Assembly: GCF_000468755.1 (NCBI RefSeq)
Contig: NZ_AWEZ01000056.1
Span: 1 to 41,872 of the forward strand
DNA from: Olsenella profusa F0195
Lineage (GTDB): Bacteria > Actinomycetota > Coriobacteriia > Coriobacteriales > Atopobiaceae
DNA: 41,872 nt
Direction of reading: 5' to 3'
Numbering within the stretch: the stretch's first letter is position 1; the number at the start of each line of letters is the position of its first letter. The position numbers and the translations under genes are program-made. Under the pieces are notes generated by a model. That model did no database searches. It was given only the letters and a program-made list of their open reading frames with translations, and was not told the origin of the DNA. Of this stretch, positions 1 to 9,566 are shown piece after piece.

Positions 1-341
1 CTGCGGGTGGAGACGCCCGCGAGGCACATCTCCATCATCGCTTCCCCGGCCGACGTCTCCCGCCCGCGGTGGCGCTCAACCACCTGGGACGCAAAGGTCG
101 CGCCTCTCGGCTTGGGCACGCTGAGCTCGACCTTCCCGGAGATCGTGGTCAGGCCGTGCCTACAGTGCCCGGGCCCGTGCGCCTGCCGCTTGTCCGTGCG
201 CTCGTGGCACCCGGCGTTCGCGATCTGGTCGGCCTCCTCATCCAGGAGCCCGTTGAGCGTATCCTCGACGGTCTTCCTGACGAGCTCGCCGAGGTGCTCC
301 CTGAGCTTGGGTCCATCGAACGATACCATCACGTGTGGCAT
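1..341 (-). mobile_element. IS256-family (Mutator-type) transposase, N-terminal part, cut by window edge
   Basis: About 113 residues of a transposase reading leftwards and still open at base 1. The N-terminal order is typical of IS256 proteins: an LREHLGELVRKTVEDTLNGL helix, a block with Cys-His-Glu-Arg (AGCHERTDKRQAHG), then VPKPRGATFASQVVERHRGRE and MMEMCLAGVSTR, where the family has LPKLRG..F...I.ERYRRRE and EMYLAGVSTR. The DDE catalytic residues would lie beyond the window. I chose the ATG at 341 because GGAGG stands about 10 bases upstream; a second in-frame ATG is at 329. It lies near the end of the glycan locus, a usual place for insertion sequences. The family call is firm. Whether the element is intact cannot be seen. 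Confidence 0.88.
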
Positions 342-557
342 GGTCCCGCTCCTCCGGTCAATTGGTTCGCTTGGTCGCCTCCAATCGTGCTGGGGTGGGG
401 TCATGTCCCCTATGTGGCTACCCGGTTGTCAAAAGTGCGAAGGAAACTGTACGTCATCCACCCTCATAGGCCTTGCAAACAGGAAGGCGCTCAGGACGCT
501 GCCTCTGCCCACGACCAAGGAGCTCTATGTCTTTGAGGCGTGCGACGGCTAGCTACG
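342..557. other. Non-coding end of the IS256-type element and junction with the glycan locus
   Basis: No convincing gene. The stretch holds the transposase ribosome-binding site and presumably the element's outer terminus. A/T-rich TTGTCAAAAGTGCGAAGGAA at about 428-447 is the kind of sequence found at IS256-family ends, but the other end is outside the window, so neither the inverted repeat nor a target duplication can be confirmed. Confidence 0.3.
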
Positions 558-1613
558 CTACTCCTGCAGGTACCAGCCTGAGACCAGCCAGCGATACGTT
601 GCCTTGTGGCCATACCGTGCCAGGTAGAAGGCACGAGCCGCCCGCTTGCGCGCAGCGAGCGAACAACGGCGACCCCCCACCAGACTCAGCGCCAGCGCGC
701 GGTCTGCCGGTATCAGGTTCATAACCTTCACCTGATCAGGCGTCCAATACCTGCCCAGGACGTCTGCCAGCCCATCGGCGACGGCTGCAAAGTCGCCCTG
801 CGGAGCCCGCAGCATCTCCGTCAGCACGAAGTCGAGCGCCCAGCAGACCATCTCGGCACCATACCTGCCCAGCAGTGCCAGGCGCCGCCAGTCCGCAAGG
901 ATGTGGTCGACGATGTCCGCGTGCGCAAGCATCTTCCTGCGCGGATCGTTGTTCATGCGATCCATGAGCGACCCGGGACGCGCGGCCTTGTACTCGTAGA
1001 GCTTCTTCGAACAGAAGGCGATACGCTCGGCGCGAGGGTACACGGCAAAGCAAAAGACCTGGTCCTCACCAAAGGGCACGTCCTCGTCGAACCAGATCTC
1101 ATGCTCCGTGAGGAAGCGTGTCCTGCAGGCCATGCGCCAAGCAAAGGGACGGGACTTCTCCTTGAAGAGGACGTCCATCGAAAAGCCGTCATAGACGACG
1201 TCGCGCGGGGTCAGGACGTCGTCCAGCCAGGGAACGTTCGGCTCGGCGGGCACGTAGGTGGCACCAAAGGTCAGGACATCCGCCCTGGTGTCGGCAAGCT
1301 GCTGCACGATCGTCTCGCACGCCTCGGGCAGAAAGACGTCATCGCTGTCCAGAAAGCACACGAACTCGGAGGTGGCGACTCGGATGCCGGCGTTGCGTGC
1401 GGACGAGAGGCCACCGTTCTCCTTGTTGATCACCCTCACGCGCGAGTCGCGCGCGGCCCATGAGTGCAGGCGCTCCAGGGAGTCGTCCGTGGAACCATCA
1501 TTCACGCAGATGACGTCGATGTCCCTGAACGTCTGAGCCTCGAGGGACTCCAGACAGGCATCGAGGTAGGAGCCCACGTTGTAGACGGGAACGACAACGG
1601 AAAGCCTGCCCAT
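558..1613 (-). CDS. Family 2 glycosyltransferase (GT-A fold)
   Basis: 351 residues. It probably transfers a sugar from a nucleotide donor to a surface polysaccharide or teichoic-acid-like acceptor on the cytoplasmic face. GT2 hallmarks are in order: SVVVPVYN at residues 5-12, NDGSTD at 38-43, GGLSSARN at about 67-74, and the metal-binding LDSDD at 88-92. The C-terminal 200 residues are soluble with no clear membrane span, unlike the GtrB-type enzyme at 8050-9000. The start lies 3 bases after the stop of the preceding glycosyltransferase, so the two are translationally coupled. It is the last gene of the minus-strand glycan run and the closest to the insertion sequence. Donor and acceptor cannot be told from the sequence. 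Confidence 0.9.
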   Translation of the reverse strand: MGRLSVVVPVYNVGSYLDACLESLEAQTFRDIDVICVNDGSTDDSLERLHSWAARDSRVRVINKENGGLSSARNAGIRVATSEFVCFLDSDDVFLPEACETIVQQLADTRADVLTFGATYVPAEPNVPWLDDVLTPRDVVYDGFSMDVLFKEKSRPFAWRMACRTRFLTEHEIWFDEDVPFGEDQVFCFAVYPRAERIAFCSKKLYEYKAARPGSLMDRMNNDPRRKMLAHADIVDHILADWRRLALLGRYGAEMVCWALDFVLTEMLRAPQGDFAAVADGLADVLGRYWTPDQVKVMNLIPADRALALSLVGGRRCSLAARKRAARAFYLARYGHKATYRWLVSGWYLQE

Positions 1614-1616
1614 ACG

Positions 1617-2771
1617 CTATGCCTTGCCCTGCGCCTTGCGGGCGACCAGCTTGGCGATGCCACCGAGCCCGCCCGCATGCCAGTAGTTCTTGAAGGTGGC
1701 GACTTTGCCACCACCGGCGCGCGAGGCGCGCTGCGCGGCATAGAACTCCTTGTTATAGGCAACGTCCCGCAGCTCTTCCACCTGTTCCTTCCAGAAGTAC
1801 TGGAAGGGGGCGACATCAACGTCCTTGAAGACGGAACCGTCAAGCACGCAGGGCGGGATGGTGCCCCGCTCTATCTCCTGCCGCATCTCGGTGGAGAAGC
1901 GCTCCAGGAACTCGGGCTTGAACTGATCCGCCAGCCGGTCGTAGTTCCAGGCGTAGTTGAGGAACTTCACATAGGCACGTACGGGATCGAGCGCGGGCTT
2001 GAGATCGGGGCGATCCTCGTCGAGAAAGTGACTCATTTCGGCATGCTCGTCACAGGTGCAGTAGACCTTGCCCTTGGAGTTGACGGAGGAGTGCTCGTTG
2101 TCCTGGCGGTAGTGCAGGAAGGCGCGCTCGGAGTAGGCGATGCGGACGCAGCAGGAGAGCACCTTGAACGTGAAGCTGGAGTCCTGGTAGGAGGCGCCGG
2201 GCGTTGGCAGGAAGCGGATGTTGTTCTCATCCAGTAAGCTCTTGCGGTAGAGCGCGGACCAGATGGAGGCCTTGCCCCAGAACACCTGGGGATAGTCACG
2301 CGGCGCGTGCGGACCCATGCCCACCATCTCGGGCGACGAAAAGGGAAAGTAGACGTTGTTGCGATAGGAATACTCGGGTAGCCCGCAGGTCCAATGCAGC
2401 CAAAAGTTGCACTTGAAGACCTCGAGGTCCTGGGTCTCGGCGGCATCCACCATATAGGCAATGCCCTCCGGATCGAGGAAGTCGTCGGACTCAAGGATGG
2501 AGACGTAGGTGCCGCAGGCGGCCTCGAGGCCCTTGTTCATGGAGTCGCCGTAGCCACTGTTGGGCTTGTCGATGCAGGTAAAGCGGGAATCCTTGCTCAC
2601 AAAGCCGTCGATGATCGCCTTGGAGCCATCCGTGGAGCCATCATTGATGCAGATGACCTCGAGATTGTCATAGGTTTGGGTCACAAGCGACCCAAGGCAC
2701 TGGTCAAGGTAGCGCTCGACGTTGCAGATGGGTACGAGCACGCTCACCAGCGGCTGCTGTGATGAATTCAA
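1617..2771 (-). CDS. Family 2 glycosyltransferase with long C-terminal extension
   Basis: 384 residues from a TTG start at 2771, chosen because GGAGGT sits 5 bases upstream. The frame stays open to an ATG at 2855, but that would add 28 residues with no family features before the conserved SVLVPICN strand. GT-A motifs visible are SVLVPICN near residue 10, INDGSTDGS in the 40s and LESDD near 95. The middle part (around EYSYRNNVYFPF and QDSSFTFKVL) resembles GT2 proteins of wall-polysaccharide clusters, and the tail KNYWHAGG...LVARKA is basic. It is followed by another GT2 only 3 bases on and preceded by the YfhO-type membrane protein. Specificity is unknown. Confidence 0.85.
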   Translation of the reverse strand: MNSSQQPLVSVLVPICNVERYLDQCLGSLVTQTYDNLEVICINDGSTDGSKAIIDGFVSKDSRFTCIDKPNSGYGDSMNKGLEAACGTYVSILESDDFLDPEGIAYMVDAAETQDLEVFKCNFWLHWTCGLPEYSYRNNVYFPFSSPEMVGMGPHAPRDYPQVFWGKASIWSALYRKSLLDENNIRFLPTPGASYQDSSFTFKVLSCCVRIAYSERAFLHYRQDNEHSSVNSKGKVYCTCDEHAEMSHFLDEDRPDLKPALDPVRAYVKFLNYAWNYDRLADQFKPEFLERFSTEMRQEIERGTIPPCVLDGSVFKDVDVAPFQYFWKEQVEELRDVAYNKEFYAAQRASRAGGGKVATFKNYWHAGGLGGIAKLVARKAQGKA

Positions 2772-2948
2772 GTGAGACCTCCGAAGCACGACGCAGACCG
2801 GATGACATGATGCCACCGAGACCGGTTCAGTGTACCAAAAGGTCACAGGCCCCACTCCCCATATCTCCAGAGTGAGGAGAATGTCACGATGCGACAGCAG
2901 CTCAGTGCATGTATCTCGCCTCTCATGCCGTTCGTCGCTCCCATCGCA

Positions 2949-5720
2949 TCACTCGTGCTTGCCAGAAACACGCGCAAGCTTCTTGATGAATAGCTTGACG
3001 TATAGGAGTGCCAGCAGAAGCCCCGCCCCACTCACACAGGCCCCCACAGCAAGATAGGGCGTTTGGTACCTAAACACCACTCGATGCGATCCTTGACTCA
3101 GATGAATGGCCATGAACGCCACATCCGCACGATCAATGTCGACTGGCGTGTCATCAACCGTCGCCGACCATCCCCTCCCATAGGGAACGCGCACAAGGAG
3201 CGTACGTCCCTCAGCTGCGGTAACCTCCATTGACCCCTGCATGAGGTTACCGTCTTGAGAATCGAAGGCGAGATCGGTTGGGCCCTCATTGGCAAAGTCT
3301 CTCACAAGCTGGGCTGACATAGCCTCATTTTCAAAGACGGTCTCGATTGCCTGCAGGCCATACTGCCCGGCGTTACTGAAGGTAAGCACGATTGATGAGC
3401 GCTGCTGGGAGTCCGTTCCAAGGTCAATAACCCAATCATGCTTGTTGCCATACCACGTCTCGAGTGCATTGGCCTGCATGACAGACTCACTTGCCTGCCC
3501 GGATGTCACACGCACGAACGCATGCGCATCAAGGGCAGACCTTCCTTGGAAGGAGAGGCCGCGCAACATGAGATAGGCCTTCTCTCCGGCAGGGATGTCC
3601 ACCGGAAGCGTTACCGTTGCCCCACCGTCGGCAACGTCCACCTCGCCTTCCCCCACCACAGCGGTCTCAGATGGCTGGGAGGCCTCGAGAGCGATGGGTG
3701 TCGCATCGGAAATGCCCAGTGCAGGAACGCCGGGAGAGGCCGGAGCGACGGCACCTACCCCATGCTCAAGCACCACACCAGAAATCAGGAGGTTCTGGCG
3801 CTGCACCATATTGAGGGCATCATAGAGCGAGCGGGGGTACGTGACGGCATGCAGGGTGCCCAGGCGCACGGGGGCCTCGGCCTCGTAGCAGCCAAAGGTC
3901 TGTGAGCCACTATGGTAGGTATCCGCCTGACTCAGCATATAGCCTATGGCTGGATAGGGATAGCTGGAGTCCCCCACAGGCGCCACGAGGCAATCGACAC
4001 CACTCAACGCCTCGAGTCCAAGGCGCGCATCGAACCCAGTCCATGAGAAGTTGTTGGTGTGACTTATAAGGCCCAAAGAGCTCAACAGCTCGTCTGTCTC
4101 GTTGCTGTACAAGCTATTATAAAAGGTGTCACCTGGTGCCCCAACGATGACGCTCGTGTTTCTCTCTGGTCCCATCCCACGCAAGGTGTACCTATCACTG
4201 GATGACAGGTTCCTGTCACCTAGGAGGGAAAGTGGCGTATGGGCGTAGAGGCTCGGATAGGCACTGTTGAAGGGTATCGTCTGGCCATATCCCTCCGCCC
4301 AGAAGTACGGTCCGAAGAGGGCAAGACAGGAGGCAACCAACGCCCCGCACGTCATGACTCTCCTCACGAGCAGGCCCCGCGGCGGTTGGCACATAACCAC
4401 AAGAAGCGCAACCACCAGAATCAACGCGGCTATGAGAGGCCATGATGGCGCCCTATGCGTAGCCCACAGTGCCATGGCACCGTAGACAAGCCACAGGACC
4501 ACGAACCGAGCACGCTCCACCTGAGAGAGCCGTGGCAGCAGAGGCAGCACCAGCACCGTCACATAAGCCAGCAGGAGTGACACGGCCCATGTCCACCGCA
4601 AACTTGGGTAGGACATGCCATTGAGGACACTGCTCGGTACGGGAAAGAAGAGAACGATCATGAAGGCGATCGAAAGCACGCGAGCAACCCGTAGTTCGGC
4701 GTTGGCAGACGGATGCTCCCGTCGTCTGAGGGCAAACAGGGTAATGGCACACAAGGACGAAAGTGCCAGACCACCAATGGGGGTACCATCCACTCCCGGC
4801 CAAGAGACCGAAAGAAATGAGGTCACGAGCAGCTTGTAGTAGCCACGGGAGAACCAGAGAGACAGGGCCCTTTCCACGCCAAGCCTGGTTTGCCCCACGA
4901 TGCTCATGACGACGGGAAGGAAAAGTGCCATCCCTATCATGGCCCCCAAGACCAACGGAATGGCCACACGCATGAAAAGGAGGATAAACTCCCTAGGCGT
5001 ACGACGTGCGAAGGTAAGGGCAAACCTCACGCTGCAGTAGAGCACCAGCAGCAGGCACACCTGATATGAGAGGCTAATCGAATTGAGGAAGCAGAGGGCA
5101 GTAGCCACGATGAGCGTCACGGGACTCCTGCCATCTATCACCTCATCCACTCCAAGCAGGACAAGTGGTGCGGCCACTACCCATAGCAGAAAGGGTGTCT
5201 GTGTGTAGGCGTTTACCGAATAGCCCATGAAGGCATAGCTGAGCCCCCCGACCATGGCCATGAAACGGTCTTTGCCGTGATAGCGGCAAAGCCTGGTGAA
5301 GATACCGCTCGCACAGGCAAGCTGCAGGGGAATCGTTAGCGATAGGAGGAGCTCGCCATTCTCGGGAGTGGAGAACACGGAAATGAGGTAAAAGGGGTTG
5401 CCCGTATACGAGGAAAGTGCCGTGATGTAATCGGTTCCGTAGCCCAAGAGCATCGTCCACTGGGGCACTTGGAAGGTATGGAGAACGAAGACGTTGTACA
5501 GCAGGTTGCGCAACCACTCGCCCTCAAGCAGAAAGAAGGGGTACTGCTGGCTCGTCCCATCAATAGCGTAGATGAAGCCTCTGTGAACGACGAGGGCAGG
5601 GCCTGCAAAACAGAGGAACATGAGGGCAAACATGGCACAGTACACCATGATGTAACGATGCTTAGAAGTCGGATGTCTGACATAATGCAAAAGCCTCTTA
5701 CCGCAAGTCAACTGATTCAT
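2949..5720 (-). CDS. YfhO-family membrane protein (GT-C-like glycosyltransferase)
   Basis: 923 residues from the ATG at 5720, preceded by CGGAG about 8 bases upstream. A GTG at 5774 would add 18 residues without a ribosome-binding site. After an early span around residue 30 and an extracellular loop with YAIDGTSQQYPFFLLEGEWL, about a dozen hydrophobic segments fill the first 480 residues. A large extracytoplasmic domain of about 390 residues follows, then one final span near the C-terminus and a basic tail. That layout, with the D..Q.YPF motif in the first loop, is the YfhO type. Characterised relatives use undecaprenyl-phosphate-linked sugars to glycosylate wall or lipoteichoic polymers outside the membrane. 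With GtrB-like and ArnE/F-like genes upstream, it is the natural candidate for the final transfer step. Confidence 0.8.
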   Translation of the reverse strand: MNQLTCGKRLLHYVRHPTSKHRYIMVYCAMFALMFLCFAGPALVVHRGFIYAIDGTSQQYPFFLLEGEWLRNLLYNVFVLHTFQVPQWTMLLGYGTDYITALSSYTGNPFYLISVFSTPENGELLLSLTIPLQLACASGIFTRLCRYHGKDRFMAMVGGLSYAFMGYSVNAYTQTPFLLWVVAAPLVLLGVDEVIDGRSPVTLIVATALCFLNSISLSYQVCLLLVLYCSVRFALTFARRTPREFILLFMRVAIPLVLGAMIGMALFLPVVMSIVGQTRLGVERALSLWFSRGYYKLLVTSFLSVSWPGVDGTPIGGLALSSLCAITLFALRRREHPSANAELRVARVLSIAFMIVLFFPVPSSVLNGMSYPSLRWTWAVSLLLAYVTVLVLPLLPRLSQVERARFVVLWLVYGAMALWATHRAPSWPLIAALILVVALLVVMCQPPRGLLVRRVMTCGALVASCLALFGPYFWAEGYGQTIPFNSAYPSLYAHTPLSLLGDRNLSSSDRYTLRGMGPERNTSVIVGAPGDTFYNSLYSNETDELLSSLGLISHTNNFSWTGFDARLGLEALSGVDCLVAPVGDSSYPYPAIGYMLSQADTYHSGSQTFGCYEAEAPVRLGTLHAVTYPRSLYDALNMVQRQNLLISGVVLEHGVGAVAPASPGVPALGISDATPIALEASQPSETAVVGEGEVDVADGGATVTLPVDIPAGEKAYLMLRGLSFQGRSALDAHAFVRVTSGQASESVMQANALETWYGNKHDWVIDLGTDSQQRSSIVLTFSNAGQYGLQAIETVFENEAMSAQLVRDFANEGPTDLAFDSQDGNLMQGSMEVTAAEGRTLLVRVPYGRGWSATVDDTPVDIDRADVAFMAIHLSQGSHRVVFRYQTPYLAVGACVSGAGLLLALLYVKLFIKKLARVSGKHE

Positions 5721-5857
5721 GTGGTCTCCGCACACCACGTGTCCCCTCTGGAAGGCTATAGAGTCGCCAATCACTTTACAAGTAGCTTACCTCAGCTTGA
5801 GCTGGCAAAGGCAGGCGGATGAGATAGCATGATCCCTATACTGAGGTTTGCCTCTGC

Positions 5858-7000
5858 CTAACGAGGCGGCAGATAGGGAATCAGGTATCCAAGCGAAGGT
5901 GCACTCATGATGAAGAAGCCGCACCGCGACGAGCTGTCGGTAATCCCGTGATCGAACGCCTCGATACCAGACTCACGTACCAAAAGGCCTGAATCGTTCG
6001 CGCGAAGGCGCACGAGAGCGTCAAGATCGTCCTGCCCAACGACAAAGCGTATGGCCGCGAAACGCCCTGGGCGCGTAGGTGTCAAATCAGGCTCCCTGCC
6101 CATGGCCACATCAACGACGGCACCAACGAAGTCGATGCCACAAGAAAGCTGCACGAGATCAGAGCCGATGCAGTCCCCGCCCATGCGCGAACCAATCTCC
6201 ACGATGCGGGGATTACCTTGGACATCCACCATGATTTCGGAGTGCGACGCACCGTAGCGCACACCAAGGCCATCAAGCGCATGGGACACGACCACCTTGA
6301 TGCGCTCAAGCACATCAGGAGCAACCTGACCAGGTTCGATGTGTCCCGTCTCAACGAAGTGCGGGGCACCCGTCGTGAACTTCTTGGTCAACTGCAGGAA
6401 GTGATGTTCTCCCCTCCAGGAGATGAACTCAACGGAGAACTCCTCGCCCTCCAGAAACTCCTCCACCACGGCCTTATGCTCCCATGAACATTCCCATGCT
6501 GCCCCAAGGGCTGCGTGCAGCTGACCTTCATCGGTGATCTTCCGAATGCCGCGTGAGCCCGAGCGATCGGTCGGTTTCACGATGAGCGGGAAGCTCATGT
6601 CGGAGATATCAGGCGCCTCCTCTCCTGCTACAGCAAGAATGCTCTTGGGAGAGGGGTCACCATTGATAGCAAACGTCTCGCGCATGAGGTGCTTGTTGGT
6701 TGAGCGCAGCACTGCCTCATCGGAGTTGGCCGTCAGTCCTAGCCTGTTTGCCACATACGTAGCCGTGATGTTATTGAAGTCCGAGCCGATGGTCACCACA
6801 CCATCGACGCCGATCTCGCGGCACTTCTCGCAGATCAAATCCTTCTCTGCCGTGGAGATGGGATAGAAGACATCGGCCGTGCGCTCACCAACGTCACCGC
6901 ACTGCCAGGCAAACACATGTGTCTCGATGCCCTTTTCCTGCGCCTTGAGAATGAGGGGGTTCTGAAAGTCGTTTGCGCCAATGATGGCCAGCTTCTGCAT
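5858..7000 (-). CDS. ATP-grasp superfamily ligase
   Basis: 380 residues. ATP-grasp enzymes join a carboxylate, activated as an acyl phosphate, to an amine, thiol or similar nucleophile. An N-terminal Rossmann-like part (KLAIIGANDFQNPLILKAQ) is followed by IVKPTDRSGSRGI, the ATP-binding Lys and flexible Gly-rich loop, then VVEEFLEGEEFSVEF, and then metal-binding residues in SEIMVDVQGNPRIVEIGSRMGGD. The fold resembles PurK/CarB-like members. It sits 20 bases downstream of the epimerase in the glycan run. One inference is that it acylates the free amino group of the amino sugar made by the WecE-type enzyme. Another is that it makes an amide or amino-acid donor. The substrate cannot be read from the sequence. 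Confidence 0.85.
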   Translation of the reverse strand: MQKLAIIGANDFQNPLILKAQEKGIETHVFAWQCGDVGERTADVFYPISTAEKDLICEKCREIGVDGVVTIGSDFNNITATYVANRLGLTANSDEAVLRSTNKHLMRETFAINGDPSPKSILAVAGEEAPDISDMSFPLIVKPTDRSGSRGIRKITDEGQLHAALGAAWECSWEHKAVVEEFLEGEEFSVEFISWRGEHHFLQLTKKFTTGAPHFVETGHIEPGQVAPDVLERIKVVVSHALDGLGVRYGASHSEIMVDVQGNPRIVEIGSRMGGDCIGSDLVQLSCGIDFVGAVVDVAMGREPDLTPTRPGRFAAIRFVVGQDDLDALVRLRANDSGLLVRESGIEAFDHGITDSSSRCGFFIMSAPSLGYLIPYLPPR

Positions 7001-7020
7001 ATGCCACTCCTAGACGTACC

Positions 7021-8040
7021 TTACTCGATTCGGGAACCGGCAGAATCTTCGAGGTCGGACCAGCGGCCGCTCTCAAGTTCCTGTCTGTAGTCCCTCATCA
7101 TGTCAAGGTAGTTCGTATACTCAGGCACGAAACCAAAATCGCGCTTGGCCTTCTCCATGCTGAAGAGGAACGAGGGCGTATTGTTGGGCTTCTCCGGCCT
7201 ATAGACAATCTTGGATCCCTTGTCCTTGCCAAAGACCTCGATGACCGCCTTGGCTTGCTCCTCGAGATCAAGCTGTGTCCCGCTTGTCATATTGTATAGG
7301 CCGTATGTCTTGTCGCTCTCAAGCGCCATGCGAAACGCCCGCGCCACATCCTTGACATAGATGATGTCCCTTTTTATGTGAGGGTCACCCCACAGCTCGA
7401 TATCCCTTCCAGCCTCGGCGTTCTCAATAAACGTCTGAATGCCCGATTTGTATGGCTTGCCATTGACAAGGATGGTTCCGTGGGGACCCACCCCATAAAC
7501 CGGTGGGAAGCGAAAGCTCGCACCCTGCATGCCATGTTGCTGGTTGTAGTACTCAATCGTATCGTTGGCAGCGTTCTTCGTAATGACGTACATGGCATGG
7601 TCGCCCGCAAAGGAGAAATTACGCGGCTCGTCCTCGGTGATGGCATAACCCTTGCCCCACGCACCAGAAACGTCCCCATAGCTGCAGCTTGAGATAATCT
7701 TCCTGATGCCGTTCCTGCGGCAGTATTCAAGTACATGTACCGTACCTATGCAATTGATACGGAAGTAGTCCGCAGCGTTTTCGTGACTCTTGAGATCGGC
7801 CTTCGCATTTGCTGGCAGAAGCGCCGCAAGCAGGATGACTCCTTCCACATCCTCGGTAGGTAGCCTATCGAAATCCTCCGACTTGGTGATGTCAAGGTGC
7901 ACGAACTGGGCACCCATGTCCTCGAGCTTCACTGCAAGTGCATCGTTGCGGCCCGTCGCCACGACTTGCTTACCATTGCGTACCAGCTCGTCAACCGTGT
8001 ACATGCCAATGAAGCCCGTCGCACCAATGACGATGATCAT
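7021..8040 (-). CDS. NAD-dependent epimerase/dehydratase (extended SDR)
   Basis: 339 residues. It probably modifies the sugar moiety of a nucleotide sugar in the cytoplasm. The cofactor fingerprint GATGFIG is at residues 6-12, and the second-strand motif VVATGRND suggests NAD(P) binding. The active-site residues are SSCS at 117-120 and the Tyr-x-x-x-Lys pair at Y151/K155 (YVITK). The substrate-binding half contains FRFPPVYGVGPHG and DIIYVKDVARAFRMAL, as in UDP-glucose 4-epimerase and dTDP-sugar reductase relatives. It follows the GtrB-type gene by 9 bases and precedes the ATP-grasp gene, so it is cotranscribed with the lipid-linked-sugar genes. 4-Epimerase, 4-reductase and dehydratase cannot be separated by eye. 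Confidence 0.85.
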   Translation of the reverse strand: MIIVIGATGFIGMYTVDELVRNGKQVVATGRNDALAVKLEDMGAQFVHLDITKSEDFDRLPTEDVEGVILLAALLPANAKADLKSHENAADYFRINCIGTVHVLEYCRRNGIRKIISSCSYGDVSGAWGKGYAITEDEPRNFSFAGDHAMYVITKNAANDTIEYYNQQHGMQGASFRFPPVYGVGPHGTILVNGKPYKSGIQTFIENAEAGRDIELWGDPHIKRDIIYVKDVARAFRMALESDKTYGLYNMTSGTQLDLEEQAKAVIEVFGKDKGSKIVYRPEKPNNTPSFLFSMEKAKRDFGFVPEYTNYLDMMRDYRQELESGRWSDLEDSAGSRIE

Positions 8041-8049
8041 TGCGCCTCC

Positions 8050-9000
8050 CTATCCATCACGCTTGCCATCGAAGCCACCCGCATCATTAAGCACTCGAGC
8101 TACCACATAGAGCGGGCGATTCTTGGCCTCGTCAAAGATGTTTCCCACATAGAGACCAACGACGCCAACGATACCAATGTTGAGACCACTCAACAGGAAC
8201 ATGGCACCGATAAGGCTCGTCCACCCCACAGCCACGCCTGGCATCACTAGTTTGTAGATCAGAAGCACAATGAGAAACACGAGTGATATGCCAAAAATCA
8301 CGAAGCCTGTCCTCGTGGCAAGCTTGAGGGGCTTTGTTGATTGGGAGGTAATGAGCTCAAATGCCATGCGCAACTTCTTACGCATGGTATAGGAAGACTC
8401 ACCTTCAAAACGCTCATCACCTTCAACCTCAATTGCCGTCTGACAAAAGCCCAGCCATTTAATGAAGGTGGTGTAACCGCGATTGTGTTCCCTCAGTCTG
8501 CAGTAGGCATCGATGACCTGTCGCGAGGCGATAGAAAAGTTTGAAATCGTATTGTCGTAGGCCCCGTCAGTAAAGTACTCATACACTTTGTAGAACAATC
8601 GAGACAGCAACCTGGTGGAACCCTTGTCCTTACGATTGACGCGCCGTACGAACACGGCATCGTAACCTTCCTGTGCTTGGGCGTACAGCTGGGGAATCGC
8701 CTCGGGACGGTCTTGGAGATCGCAGTCCATAACCACGACCCAATCCCCCTTGCAAGCATCAAGACCACAGGTAATAGCGCGAATCTGTCCGAAGTTACGT
8801 GACAGGTGGATGCCAATCACACGTCGATCCTCACCACAGATCCGGACGATTTCCTCCCAGGAGTTCTGCGGGCAGCAGTCATCCACAAGGACTATCTCAA
8901 AGCTCCTGCCCATACCCTCAAGAGCATCGACGAGTCTGCGATGCAGCTCGGGAAGAGCTGCGCGGCAACCGTAGACAGGAATGACGACTGATATGTCCAT
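8050..9000 (-). CDS. GtrB/ArnC-type undecaprenyl-phosphate glycosyltransferase
   Basis: 316 residues from the ATG at 9000 (AGGAGA just upstream). The frame is open to 9105 but without homology features. SVVIPVYG at residues 4-11 and DCDLQD at 92-97 mark a GT2 domain of the DPM1/GtrB/ArnC class. Two membrane spans at about 231-250 and 259-285 close the protein, just as in GtrB, which loads a sugar onto undecaprenyl phosphate on the cytoplasmic side. ESSYTMRKKLRMAFELITS before the first span is the usual juxtamembrane region. The neighbours fit: two small EamA-type proteins and a WecE-type aminotransferase lie upstream. I infer that it transfers an amino-deoxysugar to undecaprenyl phosphate. 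The donor is not proven. Confidence 0.88.
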   Translation of the reverse strand: MDISVVIPVYGCRAALPELHRRLVDALEGMGRSFEIVLVDDCCPQNSWEEIVRICGEDRRVIGIHLSRNFGQIRAITCGLDACKGDWVVVMDCDLQDRPEAIPQLYAQAQEGYDAVFVRRVNRKDKGSTRLLSRLFYKVYEYFTDGAYDNTISNFSIASRQVIDAYCRLREHNRGYTTFIKWLGFCQTAIEVEGDERFEGESSYTMRKKLRMAFELITSQSTKPLKLATRTGFVIFGISLVFLIVLLIYKLVMPGVAVGWTSLIGAMFLLSGLNIGIVGVVGLYVGNIFDEAKNRPLYVVARVLNDAGGFDGKRDG

Positions 9001-9215
9001 TATTCTCCTAGCTCCGCCCATATTCGACCGGTGCCTGCAAGAATCCCAAGCATCGCACGGCGTCCACTGATGGGCAGCTGAAGCATACCACATACCCTCC
9101 AGCACACCCTCTCTGCATCATCGCCTATCATCCAGCTCAGTCAGTCCCAGACCGTGTCCACGACGTCAACGCAAAGAACAGACAGCATCGGGCAAGAAGA
9201 AACACGATGAAGATT

Positions 9216-9566
9216 CTATACCCCAAGCGCATACACGCAGATGCCACCAATGATGAGCGCCAAAGCGAGCACCTTGCGCCTTGAGACATGCTCCTTGAAG
9301 AACATGACGCCAAAGATGGTCACGTACACGTAGCTCGTTGCCTCGAGCACGGGCCCCAACGACAGTGGCACCACTTTGTAGGCAAAAAGTGTGCAGAATG
9401 TCGCCGCAAAAAAGATGACATAGCCCGTGACAACGAGCGGGTTGAGGTATTCCTTGATGGTGCTCTCATACGTCTTGAGTGCAGACTTCTTAAGAAGTAC
9501 CTGCGCAACGGCACTGATAAAGGTGCCAAAAAGATACAGGAGAGCATAGGGGATGAGCTCACTCAT
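9216..9566 (-). CDS. Half-size EamA/SMR-type membrane protein, ArnE/ArnF-like flippase subunit
   Basis: 116 residues from the ATG at 9566, or 117 with the ATG at 9575. Four hydrophobic segments occupy nearly the whole protein: LIPYALLYLFGTFISAVAQV, VVTGYVIFFAATFCTLFAY, VLEATSYVYVTIFGVMFF and VLALALIIGGICVYAL. Lys and Arg residues lie in the connecting loops. This is the four-span SMR/half-EamA design used by ArnE and ArnF, which together flip undecaprenyl-phosphate-aminoarabinose. Its start overlaps the end of the preceding gene, which encodes a second such protein, so the two are almost certainly made together as a heterodimer. About 215 non-coding bases separate it from the GtrB-type gene. 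A drug or polyamine exporter of the SMR family is the alternative, less likely here. Confidence 0.75.
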   Translation of the reverse strand: MSELIPYALLYLFGTFISAVAQVLLKKSALKTYESTIKEYLNPLVVTGYVIFFAATFCTLFAYKVVPLSLGPVLEATSYVYVTIFGVMFFKEHVSRRKVLALALIIGGICVYALGV